A DNA stretch of 64,000 bases from Manduca sexta (taxonomy: Eukaryota; Arthropoda; Insecta; Lepidoptera; Sphingidae). Both the position numbers and the translations under genes were made by a program. Shown one piece after another: positions 12,335-24,740 of the stretch. The notes beneath the pieces are model-generated. The model searched no databases. It had not been told where the DNA came from and worked only from the letters and a program-made list of their open reading frames with translations. The DNA lies in NCBI RefSeq assembly GCF_014839805.1, contig NC_051115.1, forward strand, positions 744,001 through 808,000, given 5' to 3'. Every line of letters begins with the position of its first letter. Position 1 is the first letter of the stretch.

Positions 12335-12515
12335 TGCTATGGAGGGAACTGGACAATTAATATTTCCAACTCCTCCCTATCTATTTGATTATCGTTGCGG
12401 GATTATGACATTAGTGTTCCCTGAGACTCGGCGAGCTTCACCGCTCGGTGTCATACAATGTCACTGCTGATCCTTACAGGAGTTGTAGTGGCGGGTGTGA
12501 GGGCGGGAAAGTCTC
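12335..12515 (+). repeat. Rep-P copy
   Basis: Nearly identical to 39435-39620 (GACAATTAATATTTCCAACT, GATTATCGTTGCGGGAT, TGAGACTCGGCGAGCTTCAC) and more distantly to 35940-36045. The class is unknown. Confidence 0.65.
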
Positions 12516-12715
12516 TAGTAAAAGGGGAAAACAGTCAGCCTGATGGTAAACAGCATTCGCCCATGATCTTTGCAATGCCAGAAGTACAGCCAAGCCGTTG
12601 CCTACCGGCATACAAAATTTGTTCCCTTTAAGAGCTTCCGTTGCGTGCGATGCGTAAACAGCTAAAGTTTGCAATACATGGAATTGTTTCTCTTAATAAG
12701 TTTTAAAAAATATAA

Positions 12716-12985
12716 AACAAAGTCCCCGCCGCATCTGTCTGCCTGAACGCGATAAAATCAACAAGTACCCAACAGATTTCTATGAAATTTAATAAATAAT
12801 AATATCAGCCCTGTATTATATACTGTCCCACTGCACGGGCCTCCTCTACTACTGAGAGGGAATAGGCCTTAGTCCACTACGCTGGCCTAGTGCGGATTGG
12901 TAGACTTCACACACCCTCGAAAATTCCTAATAGAGACTTTCTCAGGTATGCAGGTTTCCTCACGATGTTTTCCTTCACCGTTAGA
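12716..12985 (-). repeat. Hel-B fragment and truncated SINE-1
   Basis: 12716-12800 shows a CAAAGTCCCCGCCGCATCTG segment of a Hel-B relative. 12799-12985 is a minus-strand SINE-1 whose body stops at CTTCACCGTTAG, directly joined to another Hel-B piece (GAAATTTGGTATGGAGATAG), a chimeric junction. Confidence 0.6.
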
Positions 12986-13121
12986 TGAAATTTGGTATGG
13001 AGATAGTTTGAGACCCTGGGAAGGAACTAGCTACCTATTGAAAGCGGCCCGCATCCAGCGATCTCCTGCAACTTCCTGAGGTCATCCACCAACATACGAA
13101 CTTTGAATTGTACCACTCCAG

Positions 13122-13497
13122 TAGGGGACCGGACTCATTTTTGTTCTTTATTATTATCAAATATTTACGTTATATAAATTATAACACAGAAAGAATTATT
13201 AAAATCCGGTAAAAAAATGAACAAGTTATGTCTTTAAATTTCGGTAGAAGGGGTAAGTAACAAGAAACAGAAAAGAGGCGCAATACCCACGTGTGACGTC
13301 ATCGGGCATTGTGACGCGTGCGAAAGAAAGAGATGAAGCGATATCCCCACTTCTGCACATAGTAATATTTGAAATATGAATTACTGGCTCATTTTTTAAC
13401 CAATTTTAATGCAGTTTTCTTAGGAGTGCTTCTTTTTCGTATTATTAACCATTACATATAGAATAATGTACAAAATCAAACACAGGACGGTCCCCTA
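13122..13497 (+). mobile_element. MITE-G copy
   Basis: Begins TAGGGGACCGGACTCATTTT and ends ACGGTCCCCTA, good inverted ends. The body matches 59295-59679, with the shared GTGACGTCATCGGG block. Confidence 0.8.
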
Positions 13498-13704
13498 TTC
13501 TAAAGTGCTTCATGTGGGCCGACTGCCCCCGGCTTGCCACCTTATGGGGCCAATAGCCCCCTTACGTTCAAATAGCTTACTTTCACCGCAGTAACGGGGT
13601 TTTCGAGTTGCCCTATAAATACGAGTGGTCGAGTCGTTAGTACACATAATAGCATTTTTAAACCAACGTGCGAGAATGAATATGTCCAACTCTCTATTTG
13701 ACTT

Positions 13705-13925
13705 TTGCTCGCGGCTTTACGTGAGTTTTCCTGGATGTCTTGCTATGTTTTCTAGGGTAGAAATTAGTATCTAATGGTGAAGGTTGAAGTCTGAAACCCG
13801 ACATAATATAGGTACTAATGCATGAATGCGGTCTACAAATCTAATGATAATTAGATTCTATATTAATTACGAAACAGAATCGGATTATATGGACCCTTTC
13901 CCACTAGTAGATAAAATTATATTTC
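13705..13925 (+). repeat. Hel-B fragment and Rep-Q copy
   Basis: Hel-B head TTTTGCTCGCGGCTTTACG, then Rep-Q (GGTACTAATGCATGAATGCG, TCTAATGATAATTAGATTCT). Rep-Q recurs inverted near 460, diverged near 24565, and near 61700, where a Helitron splits it. Confidence 0.6.
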
Positions 13926-13927
13926 AA

Positions 13928-14120
13928 CTAGCGACCCGCCCCGGCTTCGCACGGGTGCAATATTTCTCCACTATTTAATGGATGTTATTATACATATAAA
14001 CCTTCCTCTTGAATCACTCTATCTATTAAAAAAAACCGCATCAAAATCCGTTGCGTAGTTTTAAAGATTTAAGCATACATAGGGACAGAGAAAGCGACTT
14101 GGTTTTATACTATGTAGTGA
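13928..14120 (-). mobile_element. Hel-A Helitron, short form
   Basis: On the minus strand it runs TCACTACATAGT...GGTCGCTAG, flanked by A and T. The hairpin-capable ACCCG...CGGGT segment lies just before the CTAG end. It is non-autonomous and carries no Rep/helicase gene. Confidence 0.8.
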
Positions 14121-15847
14121 TATGCAAATAAAATTTGTTTAACTATAACAATATCTTTAAAAATTTAATCTCACAATTTCAAATTCGAATTTGGAACGTT
14201 AACTTTTTAAACAGCCACCGTTGTTCACGTGCCGGTACTTAAACATATAAAACAAACAACGTTGACAAACACCATAGACAACCACGGAGCATAGACAAGA
14301 GTGTTTACACTCGTACTGGCCATCGCGTTTCACCGCAATGTTTGTCTATTAAAACGGTTTTAGTTTTTTTTTAAATATCGTAATTTGGGTGAGGAGGCCT
14401 TCAGAGGTTCTTGCAGATTAAGTTGTTCTTTTTCTTATTAAACCATAGATATAAGAATATTTGTAATTTACATAAAACAATATTTATATATAAACTTTTG
14501 CAAAAAACGTATTTTTTATTTTTATTAAATGTAGGTGATCTCTTATGCCTATTTAGGTATTCTTGTCACTTATTTTTTTTATTTATTTATTTTGCGAGTA
14601 ACTCATGACTCAACATTGTTAGTAGGTACACAAGAAAACTTATACTATGTTAGTGATAATCAAAGCTTTAAAAATGAGGAATGACACTCCGATCCATGAG
14701 AGATAGCGCAACAGTGAAATTTGGAGAAATATACGTTTTAATTCTCGATGCAAGTACTAGTGGAGTGTTTTAAGCATGAGAGACAATAGACGTCACACGT
14801 TAAGAAGGGACTGGGGGAAGAAGTGTGAGGTTATGTGACTAGGGGGCGGAGTTATAAGTTTCATGACGTCACATAGCAAAAGCAAAAATCGCAAAACTAG
14901 TTGTAAATAAAACAATAAAATTAGGGTCAAGGGGCCCTATGCCGTCTGTAGGGGCGAAACTGTCTTTCAGGGCACTATTTCTACTACAGAACCGTATCCG
15001 TCTTTTTTTATTTGCTTCTATTCGAAGGGACAGCTTCGATAGCTATACAGCTATACTTATTTATACAGGTAAGAGTCAAAAGATCCTTTATTTATCTATA
15101 GGGCTATGAAAGTTATCTTTCTGACACTTAACATCTTATGTCAGTGCGCAAGCGCAGTTGTCACGCAGTGCTTTGTAATTCAGTTTTGAGTGTTCTTATT
15201 AGAGCAGTCGTGATGTTTAGCAGCAAGCTTGCTCCTTTCCTGATTCAGATGTAAAATATCTCCCGTCATGAGACAGATAGAAGTTTGACAAAGTGTAGGT
15301 CCATTAGTGGTGCCACTATATATTTTTTCTAAGATAATTAAAAACCTTTGTATAATTATTTTAAATATATCTCGTCCCTTAATTTTACAATGAGTTGACA
15401 TATACGTAAGCCGGAAGCAGCTTGTTACGGCGCAAACTGATCATTTACTTTCATAGTTCCGGTAAAGCGTAAATTATTTTATTACAAATTATTTACTTTA
15501 ACAACTTATTACATTCGCGTGAAACCTCCTCGGCTACCGCATTCGATTTTTGAAATTTCTAATAGCCATGACTGGCTGGAAACGATGATGATATTCAAAA
15601 ATCGAACGCCGTGTGGAGTTGTCGCTTTCGAAGTTTGGCGCGAAATCCATCGCAAATATGTCGACTTTCATATCTTTTGTTTGTTAACGTTGTAAAGGAA
15701 TTAACGGTTTGGGAATGTTTTTTATTCGAAATATTTCGTGTAGTAATATATTATGGATGAGGAATTTTGCTTATGATACTCGGATGTAACGAAATTCAAT
15801 ATTAGTTTAGAAACATTCTATTTTAATAATTAAATATAAATTCCAAA

Positions 15848-16160
15848 GACATTAAACAGTAAGTTATAGAGCGGACATCAGAGCCAAATGTTTGCTCCAA
15901 AAGTAATCACCAATTGGCAATAAGTCGTTTTATTTTTATTTTATTTAATAAGACACACCAACAACATATACGTATACATTCTACACTGATAAACACTTAT
16001 TTAATACAATAAGGACTTATTTGAAATGTCCGTGTAATAAGATGTCACAGCGTCCTTAGATATTAATGCAAATGTAACATATTTATAGCAAACATGCTAA
16101 TATGTGTATTAAAAAAGTGCATATCACGATATGAAGTATTTTGCATTGATGTTTTGCTAT
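15848..16160 (+). repeat. Rep-M copy
   Basis: Landmarks are GAGCGGACATCAGAGCC, CACCAATTGGCAATAAGTCG, GATGTCACAGCGTCCTTAGA and AACATATTTATAGC. The last is the uninterrupted version of the sequence split by Hel-A at 27171. Confidence 0.7.
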
Positions 16161-16513
16161 TTCACAGTAAGTAACCATCACATAAACGCAAAATTTTTGT
16201 ATGATAATCTTCCCAATGTTCGCTCTATATAATCTAAGAACTCTTTGATAGATTTAGATATTTCATATTTTCCGAATATTTATCACATCTCTATATCCAA
16301 GAGACGGTACACAGAGGTGCATCTAATGCGCGACGAAGCTTCGTCGAGCGTCATATCCCGACATGTGATTTATGCGCATGCGCAACTTGTAATAGGACTG
16401 ATTACCTATTCAGTTAGTTCGCATAACTATATTGTTATGTTTGAGGGATACATATAAAATAATCAATGGGCTAACAGTATTTTAAAAACCTGTTTTACAT
16501 TATGTTATAATGT

Positions 16514-16720
16514 ACTAGCTTTTGCTCAAGGCTTTAGCCGCGTGAAGGAGTTTTCCTGGATAAAAGTCCCGCTATATATTTTCCCGGGATAGAAAGTAGC
16601 CTATAACCTTCCCAGGGTCTTAAACTATCTCCATACCAAATTTCATAAAAATCCGTTCAGTAGATTTTGAGAAAATCGATAACATACAGACAGAAAAGGG
16701 GACTTTATTTTATAATATAG
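16514..16720 (+). repeat. Hel-B type repeat
   Basis: Begins CTAGCTTTTGCTCAAGG and ends GGGGACTTTATTTTATAATA. Typical Hel-B body with CCGTTCAGTAGATTTTGAG. Confidence 0.7.
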
Positions 16721-17044
16721 ACGTTGTATGAGGTGCATTCTTAATAACATTATAAAACACATTAGATATCATTTTTTTTATATGTAAATATATATATATT
16801 TTTTAATATAAAATGAGGATAAAAAGAAGCGGAATAATAATATTACGTCAAAGATAATTAACAACCATTTTGTGAATATACATAATACTTATAACTTCTA
16901 AATATTAAACTAACGCCATCTATTATTATTTACCAACAAGTTTCCAACTAGCGCCTCTAGCGGCGAGTAGCGGTACCAATTTCCGAACGACGTAACCTTG
17001 TCGCGACGTACAATTTGTTTAATTACTTTTTTATTTTATTGCAG

Positions 17045-17169
17045 TCGTTAATGCGATCGATGTCGGTGGAGCAGCGGTGGCAGGACCTGGCTTCGCTGCT
17101 GACGATACCACCACCGCCGGAGCAGTACCAGCATTATCACCATCACCATCAGCATCCGCATAACATCAG
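17045..17169 (+). CDS. cnc: Cnc exon 2: QRWQDL segment and His-rich run
   Basis: The acceptor TTATTTTATTGCAG precedes the exon, and the donor is AG|GTAATT. It encodes residues 9-50 of the long-form model. It opens SLMRSMSVEQRWQDLASLL, which resembles the short Trp-Gln-[Asp/Glu]-Leu segment of CNC proteins (from memory of the family), then runs through a Pro cluster into a His/Gln-rich tract. It enters in phase 0 and leaves after two bases of a Ser codon completed by exon 3. It is probably the first exon shared with any longer upstream isoform, because an upstream exon ending in phase 0 would join here equally well. Confidence 0.9.
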
Positions 17170-17803
17170 GTAATTGTTATCCTAAGCTAGTAAAAGCAAA
17201 AGGAATTATATAGTCCTGTTGGATAGGAAAAGTACCATGGTCTTGTACGGTTGTTTTCAGTGCGCTGAATTATATTTTTAAAGCCCAAATTGTTAGGCGA
17301 TTATTATAAACGCAATATATAAATAGAAAACATAAGCACCGTCACTAATGACGTTTTGACAAAAAGAAACGTCACTAGCTTTCTTCTCTCTCTGTCTGTG
17401 CCCATGGCTCGCAATATATATCTCTGTTCATCCTGGAATCCTTCTTCCTTTTATTTATAAACCATCACAAATGATATCTAAGTTTACTTTTTAATCCCTA
17501 TTTCTTTCCCATCCAAGTCTTGATATGATGCTTCTGGCGTTGGCTTCGGCGATAAAGATCGCTAACATCGTTTCTTTATTTTCCAGTCTAAGCTCTAGCT
17601 AGAAAGAGATGTCGTTCACTAGCAAAAAAAAAAAAACCAAAAAAAAAACGAGTATTTAGATACACATAGTCAAATTTCGCTTTTTGTATAATGTTAGGTT
17701 TGTTAACTCTAAAAATCTGTTTTCTGCGTCATTATTTTGTCGATGTTTTACATTTCGCTAGCTATTTACAGTATAATGACAATATTTTGTATATTTGTTC
17801 CAG

Positions 17804-17895
17804 CGCTCACGGCGCGGCGGGCGGATACCCCCCGAACTACCACGCGCCGCACGCCCCGGTGCCTCCCGTGACCGAGAAACATCCTGATGCTTACG
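17804..17895 (+). CDS. cnc: Cnc exon 3: Pro/Ala/His-rich linker
   Basis: Acceptor TTTGTTCCAG, donor G|GTGAGG. It encodes residues 50-81, starting SAHGAAGGYPPNYHAPHAP and ending TEKHPDAYG. The low-complexity composition is typical of an activation-domain linker in Cnc proteins. The codons are GC-rich against AT-rich introns, which helps to mark the exon. The phase fits both neighbours. The 634-bp intron before it holds no repeat that I recognise. Confidence 0.9.
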
Positions 17896-18641
17896 GTGAG
17901 GGAATATTAAACATTAAAAAATATTAGCTTTATTCACCACGTAGGCGGACATAGTTGCATTTATAAGTCAAGGTACATGAGAATATTTAATTATTACTTA
18001 AATTAAGTCGCTTATTTACCTAGACATTTTGTATTGGACATAAATGAAAGAATACAAAGTAAACAAAAAATATTATACAAACTATAAGGTAGTGTAGCTA
18101 TTTTCATAGCCTTAGCAAAGGAAATTTGAAACAAGACGTGGATTGGATCGCAGTACTCTAAGTGCTGAGAGTTTAAGCATACAGATTTTTCCGAGTTGAT
18201 AATCAAACCTAGAACGTCTCTATATGTTTCGATTATACCAATGTGCTGATACCATGTCCTTGTTACAGATTAATTATTATTTAAGACTTATGCCACATTA
18301 TAAGATGAATTCAAACATTCTATATAAGGAACTCGTGCGCAAAATTCTCCCTTTTAAAGCCATTGGATTATTCTTTGAATAGGAACATGGAAAAGAGTCA
18401 CTGTATCTGGTGGTCAGCGATATGGGGTCCAATAGAATGTCGTCTGCTGAGTGTGACTATCTCTCGCCCGTCGACACAATGCCAGACTGTTCAGATATAC
18501 ACAGGCTAATCCCGGAACGCGACTCACGGTCCACCATATCGCGTTTTACATTTTGTGTAAGCGCTATCCGGACAATATAAATATCTTATCCGAGCATATT
18601 TTTTTTTTATTTATTTAACTTATACTATTATGATTTCTCAG
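17896..18641 (+). other. cnc: Cnc intron 3 with Rep-F fragment
   Basis: Bases 18415-18550 carry a Rep-F piece (GGGGTCCAATAGAATGTCGT, ATACACAGGCTAATCCCGGA). The remainder shows nothing recognisable. Confidence 0.6.
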
Positions 18642-18721
18642 GGGCCGCAGCTCCGATAGAAGGCGCGTATAAGGTGGAGTCGGCCCATCATCCGCAACAA
18701 CACGATGGGATTTACTATCAG
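18642..18721 (+). CDS. cnc: Cnc exon 4
   Basis: Acceptor TGATTTCTCAG, donor CAG|GTATGA. It encodes residues 81-107: GAAAPIEGAYKVESAHHPQ, then QHDGIYYQ. There is no named domain. The exon is supported by canonical splice sites, exact phase on both sides and GC-rich coding composition. It belongs to the N-terminal transactivation portion present in the long form only; the isoform starting at 31471 lacks it. Confidence 0.88.
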
Positions 18722-19262
18722 GTATGATATATTATTAAATCCTCGACATATACACTAAGACGGTCGCAAGGACTGTCCAAACGAATTTATAAGACGACAA
18801 ATCGGGCAACCATAGATATTATTATGAGGCTGGATTTCCTAGAGAGGAATCCATGCCAGACGGTCTTGTAAAATTTAAGTTAATTCCATACAGAAATTAG
18901 TGAAAGGTGCTGACCCCACATTAAAGGAGTAACGGCAGACGAAACAATTGAATGGTGAGACGATAATGCCGTTCGCTTGGTGGTACACGACGGCCCTCAA
19001 CAGTAACATTTGAACTTTAAGCATTGCTCTAAGTAAAATCATCACCTCAAAGAAAATCTATAACAATTGTCAAAACACGATATCGCTAAAGTAAAAGCCG
19101 TAGTCACAACAAACTTTACAATTTTGACAAAACTTTGATATACAAAAGAAACTAGCTTTTGGTCTTTACCCAGTGATCTGAGCTATAAGTTTCTAATAAA
19201 AACAGGCCGTTGGTCTTTACCCTGTGATAGCTATAAGTTTCTAATTCTGCCCACCCTTCCAG

Positions 19263-19368
19263 CAAAACTCGACGAGCGAGATGGCGCCGCCGGGCAATCA
19301 GGACGGGTTCCTGCAGTCCATACTCAACGACGAGGACTTGCAGCTCATGGACATGGCCATGAATGAAG
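19263..19368 (+). CDS. cnc: Cnc exon 5: conserved NDEDLQLMDMAMNE motif
   Basis: Acceptor CCCACCCTTCCAG, donor G|GTGAGT. It encodes residues 108-143: QNSTSEMAPPGNQDGFLQS followed by ILNDEDLQLMDMAMNEG. The acidic ILNDEDLQLMDMAMNEG stretch is, from memory, strongly conserved in insect Cnc proteins and lies in the acidic activation region. The exon ends in phase 1, and the G is completed by GC of exon 6 to read EGMYTMRML. An internal ATG (19281) is possible but weaker as a start, because the codons upstream of it are spliced in phase. Confidence 0.93.
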
Positions 19369-19532
19369 GTGAGTGTACAAAGCATTTTAAAACGTTTATT
19401 ATTGAAATATCTATCGTATTAGGCCGGCTTTTGCTTGGCGTCTCTCTCATACTGAGGTATTATAAAACAAAAACTGAATACTGTTTTTTCGCTTTCGGTG
19501 TATTTTTTAAAGACATTAAACATTATAGTTAA

Positions 19533-19865
19533 TTAAACTAGGCATCAGGACCAAATTTGTGCTCCAAAAGTGATTACCAATTGGTAATAAGTCGCTGTCT
19601 TAGTAGGATATATTTAATATCCGCCTGGATAGCGACCGCACACAAGGTGTTAAAACCCGCCATAGTGGCTCACGTGAGCGTTCCGGGATCAGCCTGTGTA
19701 TATTCCAACAGGCCGGTATTATTGTGTCGACTGGTGAGGAGTAATCATCTCTCGTCAATCGACTCCATCTCTACTCTGCGTTACCTTCTATCCTCAAGTA
19801 CTAAGGGGGATTAGGCCTTAGTCCACCACGCTGTAGTGCGGATTAATAGACTTCACACACCCTCA
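19533..19865 (-). repeat. Rep-M, Rep-F and SINE-1 fragments fused
   Basis: Rep-M fragment (19533-19600), then an inverted Rep-F (GCCATAGTGGCTCACGTGAG, GTTCCGGGATCAGCCTGTGT), then a SINE-1 piece (GATTAGGCCTTAGTCCACCA). Confidence 0.6.
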
Positions 19866-20258
19866 AAATAAATTTATTGTTATATTACATGTCAACACAC
19901 AATAGAATTATATAAAATTAGAAAATGTCCAGTAATATAAATTGTATTTATACATTAGATAAAATTCCAATATGCATTCCTAAGCAAGCAAGCAAATGTT
20001 AGTACTATTCTTATTCAAGATTAAGTAATGTTTTGTTAAAGTCTAGACTATTATATCCTTAAGCAAATTAATAACTATTGTTAACTTCCAAATATCATTT
20101 CGATATGTTACGTTTTACGTTGAAATACTATTTTCATGTGTTTTTATTAGTATAATTTTCCTGACGTTTCGAATTTGCAACCTTCATGATCAAGGGAGGA
20201 ACTGAGGTGTACGTCGACCGAAAAACCAAAGTTATAATATCGAGATAAATCTATGCAT

Positions 20259-20460
20259 ATAAAACACAGTCCCCTTTTCTGTCTATATGTTATCGATTTT
20301 CTCAAAATCTACTGAAAGTTTTTTTTATGAAATTTGGTATGGAGATAGTTTAAGACACTGGGAAAGTTTTAGACTAAGTATCTCGGGAAAATATATAGCG
20401 ATAGTTTTATCCCGGAAAACTCCTACACGCGGGTGAAGCCGCGAGCATAATCTAGTTATT
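20259..20460 (+). mobile_element. Hel-B element with TC...CTAG ends
   Basis: Begins TCTATGCATATAAAACACAG after an A and ends ATAATCTAG before a T. This copy is the best support that Hel-B repeats are Helitron-like. The body is the complement of the 16514 copy. Confidence 0.6.
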
Positions 20461-20571
20461 AAAAAATCGCGATGATATTCGAGAAATAATTTTAGCTGAA
20501 AACCTTATTAGTTGATTACTCTGTTAACAAAGCTACATACTCTGTTAATTGAGGCTGGTATTCAAATCAAC

Positions 20572-20890
20572 ACATATACATCACGCTTTTAACCCCAAAA
20601 GTAAACAGAGGTGCGACCTGAGCACCTACTTTTCGCCTATGTTCCGTCCCATGATGTGATTTGGGAGCCTATCACCATACGTTGCCATGCCCGAACTGAT
20701 CTACAATTATGTCACATGTAACATATTGTGTATAAAATGATTGTGGAGTGAAATAAACATTGAATTTGAGACTCCGGGTTAATATTAAATAGAAAAACTC
20801 AATATTACTCTCCGATCTAGGATTCAAACCCAGGAGCTCAGGGCGGTGTCCTGCCGCGCACGGTAAACAACTACGCCACTGAGACAGTCA
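20572..20890 (-). mobile_element. SINE-2 copy with about 90-bp insertion
   Basis: Minus-oriented SINE-2. Between GCCTATCACCATAC and GAGACTCCGGG lies extra sequence (about 20678-20765) that includes GAAATAAACATTG, absent from all other copies. Confidence 0.65.
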
Positions 20891-21154
20891 TGTAATATAG
20901 TTAAATTTGTACAAATAATATAACATAAAACCTTGTAATAGCGAGCTATCGATTTGTCACCATTTTTATACTATGAAAAGTGCGACAAAGTTTTGTCTTC
21001 ACGACAATAGATGGCGTTGTTCAGAAAAACAACTTTAGTGACGAGAGGCACTCATTAAAAAGTTACTGTAATTTAGTTCTAAATTTCAAAATGTAAATAA
21101 ATCTGTTAACGGAATAATATATTTTTTTTTTTTTGATAAAAAAGAGCAAGCACT

Positions 21155-21352
21155 CAAATCCCGGGTCGGGCAAAGTGATATTTGGGTTTTTCTGCTCAGT
21201 ATCAGCCCGGAGTCTGGAATTTGTGCCCGATATGGCGATAGGCTCGCCCCCTATCACATCATGGGACGGAACATACTTGGCGAAAAGTGGGTGCCCTAGT
21301 TGCGCCTCTGCATACCCCTTCGGGGATAAAATGCGTGATGTTATGTATGTAT
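21155..21352 (+). mobile_element. SINE-2 copy lacking its tRNA head
   Basis: Begins at the B-box end (CCCGGGTCGGGCAAAGTGAT) and runs to the TATGTATGTATG tail; the body is otherwise well preserved. The head is missing, which suggests 5' truncation on insertion. Confidence 0.75.
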
Positions 21353-22079
21353 GTACTAAAATCCATCGAAGTATAACAGTTCTTTTTTTATGAAAAGGCA
21401 CGAAGGTATTAAACTAAAAAAATCTATCGGTGTTGGTACAAAGATACATGATATCGTTCAAAGTCCACACACACGGCAATATGATACCAGTTACAATCAA
21501 CTACGATAACAAAATCCTAGTTGATAACGACCGTTCAGATGAATAAATGTTTATATAAATCTAGTGATAAAACACTACAATTTAACTAGTCCGCCATTTT
21601 GTTTTCTATGTCATGCGCCATTGATGCACGCACGAACGAATGTAGAAACTGGCGAAAAAATCGAGAATCAACACAAAAGGGAGTCAGTAAATAAACAATT
21701 ATGCCTTGTATTTGAATTAAGAATACACTACAATCGAACTTATAAAATTTAAATTAAGAATTCTAATTTTAAATAATTGTTCTTTTTTTAGTTTGGATTG
21801 ATTTTAAAATAAAAATTCCTCCTTGCTTGTTATATCTACAGATAGTAATAAATAACAGATGAGAACATGTGTATGAAGTGCAGGATTAACATATAAGGTA
21901 CATAGCACACGAATGGAGTTGCGAGCAAGTTAATGTAGCAATAATTGCGTCACAAATAAAACTGAATACAATATCTTTTATATTGCGAAGCTTATACATT
22001 TTATGACATGATTGCTGTTAAAAATACACGTGTCATATTGTTGAAACGTCTAGCAATAATGGTATACATTGTGCAAAAA

Positions 22080-22410
22080 ATCATCCATTACTAACAAATA
22101 TTTTAAGGTTTCTAATTTTAGTTTTCTGACTTTTTGATTATTTTGTAGTTCAATGCGAATATGGCGTGCGTAATTGTATTTCTGTCTGAAAGTGTGATGT
22201 TGTCGCTGCGATGAATTCCGTTAGAGTAGTAGTAGTGGCATTAGGGCGTGTAAAATTAAAATCACTTTTTATTAATATTTATTTTGCTCGAAACTTACAC
22301 TCTTTTATTTTACATCTACGGCTCAAATAACTTATTGTAAAGTGTTATTTCCAAGTAGATAGTACATGGTTTCATTTAGTATCGCAATGTCAAAATGACC
22401 CGGTATAATT
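22080..22410 (-). mobile_element. MITE-I partial copy
   Basis: The right end GTTTCATTTAGTATCGCAAT and the body match 2222-2893 and 9225-9460. The opposite terminal repeat is not found. Confidence 0.55.
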
Positions 22411-23210
22411 AATGATTATAGTGACCCCGTCTGAACATGCAGAATGGCGAGGCAGTCAAGCAAGCAGCCCCCCACTGCTAAAGGCATTCCTCGCCTGCTT
22501 TAACAAATGAGTTGGCAGTTATTCAAAATACATTTGGACGTAGATACGCAAAAAGGATCCAACCCACAGTTTGGTGGAAAATGAGCCGAGTGTACCAAAT
22601 TAGTTCTAATCTGTAAGGTCTATATTTTCCATTAGTAAAAACATCTTAGCCCCAATATATTAATTTTTATTAACAAAATAGAATATCAATGAGCAAAAAT
22701 ACGATTAAACTTCAATCTTCAATATTGCAAAAGTATCATTTTGTGGACTGGATCCTTTTTGCGTATTTACATCCAATTATTGCTAACAATAATATCTCCG
22801 TCTAACCGAGGCCTTAGTAACGTGTGCCCGTCACCTAAGCCCCGCCATGATAGAAGGCGCGTTCCAAAACCGTTATCAATTTAAACATAAAAAAAAAATT
22901 AAAAAAGGAATTCCGAATAACATCAGCTTTCTTATCTTTGTTTTATCTACATCCAAGGCCGTTAGAATCGTTCGATTTTCAAATATATCAATGACGTAAT
23001 ATTGCTTTAGGATTTGTGGAGGTGCGATTCGTAGGGTCTTTAATCGATTAAATTTATTCATGATTTATAAGTATATTCAGTGCTGCTTGTTGGTTGAAAC
23101 AGACAACTTATCTTGAGACCTAATTGAAGTGATTTTTTCAAACGCTTCGCATACTTCAAAATCAGACCTAGTCATAGACGTCGCTAGACATATGTAGATG
23201 TATTTTTTTT

Positions 23211-23478
23211 TTTACTTTGAATGACGAGACGAGCTTGCCGCTCGCCTGATGGTAAGCGATACGACCGATAAACAATAGAAACAACACCTTTAATTATAAA
23301 GTATTGTTTGGTATTCCACTACGCTCATTGAGACATGAGATGTTAAGTTTTATGTCCAGTAGTTACCCTACGATGTCCTTCAAGGATCACAACAGTGACT
23401 ACACACTGCTGCTTGACAGAAATAGACATTACGGTGGTACCTACAAAGGCGGGCTCTCACATATAAGAGATCTACCAG
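23211..23478 (+). repeat. Rep-E copy
   Basis: Begins CTTTGAATGACGAGACGAGC and ends TCACATATAAGAGATC. Confidence 0.75.
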
Positions 23479-23479
23479 T

Positions 23480-23690
23480 ATACTTGATAGATAAAACACA
23501 TGCCTTTTATGCCCAAAGGTAGGCAGAGGCGCAACTGGCGCACCCACTTTCCGCCGTAGTTCCGTCCCATGATGTGATAGAAGAACCTAACGCCATATAT
23601 GGCACAAATTCCATGATACAGAGTAGAAAAACCCAATATCTCCACCATCTTAGAAATTAAAACGATAAAAACCGTTGAAACATGTTCCAA
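23480..23690 (-). mobile_element. SINE-2 copy, partial
   Basis: Tail-proximal half of SINE-2 (GGTAGGCAGAGGCGCAACTG, TTCCGTCCCATGATGTGATA), degenerating before the head. Confidence 0.6.
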
Positions 23691-23842
23691 ATTTGAATTA
23701 CAATCAACGGTTAGATTAGTATAGTGATTAGAATTTGTTTTTAATGTAAACATGTCGGATAAATACGTTATTTTGTTATGAAATATTTGTATTATTTCTT
23801 TTATACTTTTTTATATTCACAAGTATCTATGCAATTTACACA

Positions 23843-24085
23843 ACATCACGCATTTATCCCCGAAGGGGTATGCAGAGGCGCAACTAGGGCTCCCACTTTT
23901 CGCCAAGTATGTTCCGTCCCATGATAGGGGGCGAGCCTATCGCCATATCGGGCACAAATTCCAGACTCCGGGCTGATACTGAGCAGAAAAACCCAAATAT
24001 CACTTTGCCCGACCCGGGATTCGAACCCAGGACCTCAGAGCGCTGTTGTACCGGACATGCAATACAACTACGCCACCGAGGCAGT
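23843..24085 (-). mobile_element. SINE-2 copy, full length
   Basis: Runs from CATCACGCATTTATCCCCGA to TACGCCACCGAGGCAG, with an intact B-box complement GGGATTCGAACC. A 9-bp deletion lies in the GATGTGATAGGGGG block. Confidence 0.8.
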
Positions 24086-24564
24086 CTGCAATTTATTTAT
24101 TTGTTTTTATGTAAATGTGTCTCATAAATACGTTTTTTTTGTTATGATATTTTTATTATGCTTTTTTTTTATTTAATTCAAACAGTGTGCGTACCGTGAA
24201 ATATTCGGAGAGGGAGCCCAACACATAAATTTTATTTTATTTATTTTGGGGTATTCGGGGAGCTTACGGCTAATTTTATAAAATAAGTTGTAACTTAAAT
24301 AACTATATGCCAATTACAAGCTTCCACATGCAGAAGAAAAAAAAAATAATAACAATAATAACCATTACAATCTAAATTAAGTGTAATTAGTTACATATGC
24401 AATTCAATTTGGACAATAGGCTTGGCTCAGTATATAATTTGCTTTTTAGTTTGTTAGTGCTACCAAAAAACAAATCAATGTCATTACTATGATTCAATTC
24501 CTTAAATAAACATAAAACTCTTGGCAAGTAGCTATTGGAGCGATAAACACTGTGGCAGAATGGA

Positions 24565-24740
24565 ACGTGGAGTAGACTGCAGAAATATAGGTACTAATGT
24601 ATGTATACGGCCTGCAAATCGTTCTAATGACAGATTCTACATAAAGAGAAGCAGTAGGAATCGGGTATTGATCCTTCGCCACTACAGTAAGCCTACTTGA
24701 AAATGGTGCAATTGAGCGAGCTATCCTCACTGCCTCAGAC
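24565..24740 (+). repeat. Rep-Q copy, diverged
   Basis: GGTACTAATGTATGTATACG and GACAGATTCTACATAAAGAG. The second block preserves the site that is interrupted by a Helitron at 61756. Confidence 0.5.

Larger units (their letters stand above)
7269..17044 (+). other. cnc: Cnc intron 1 (9.8 kb), repeat-filled
   Basis: GT...AG intron between exons 1 and 2. It holds Helitron-like, Rep-E, SINE, MITE-G and Hel-A copies, listed separately. The stretches 9986-11137, 14121-15847 and 16721-17044 show no recognised element, apart from a small inverted repeat at 15538-15610 (CATTCGATTTTTGAA and TTCAAAAATCGAACG). No convincing exon is seen inside. Confidence 0.7.
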
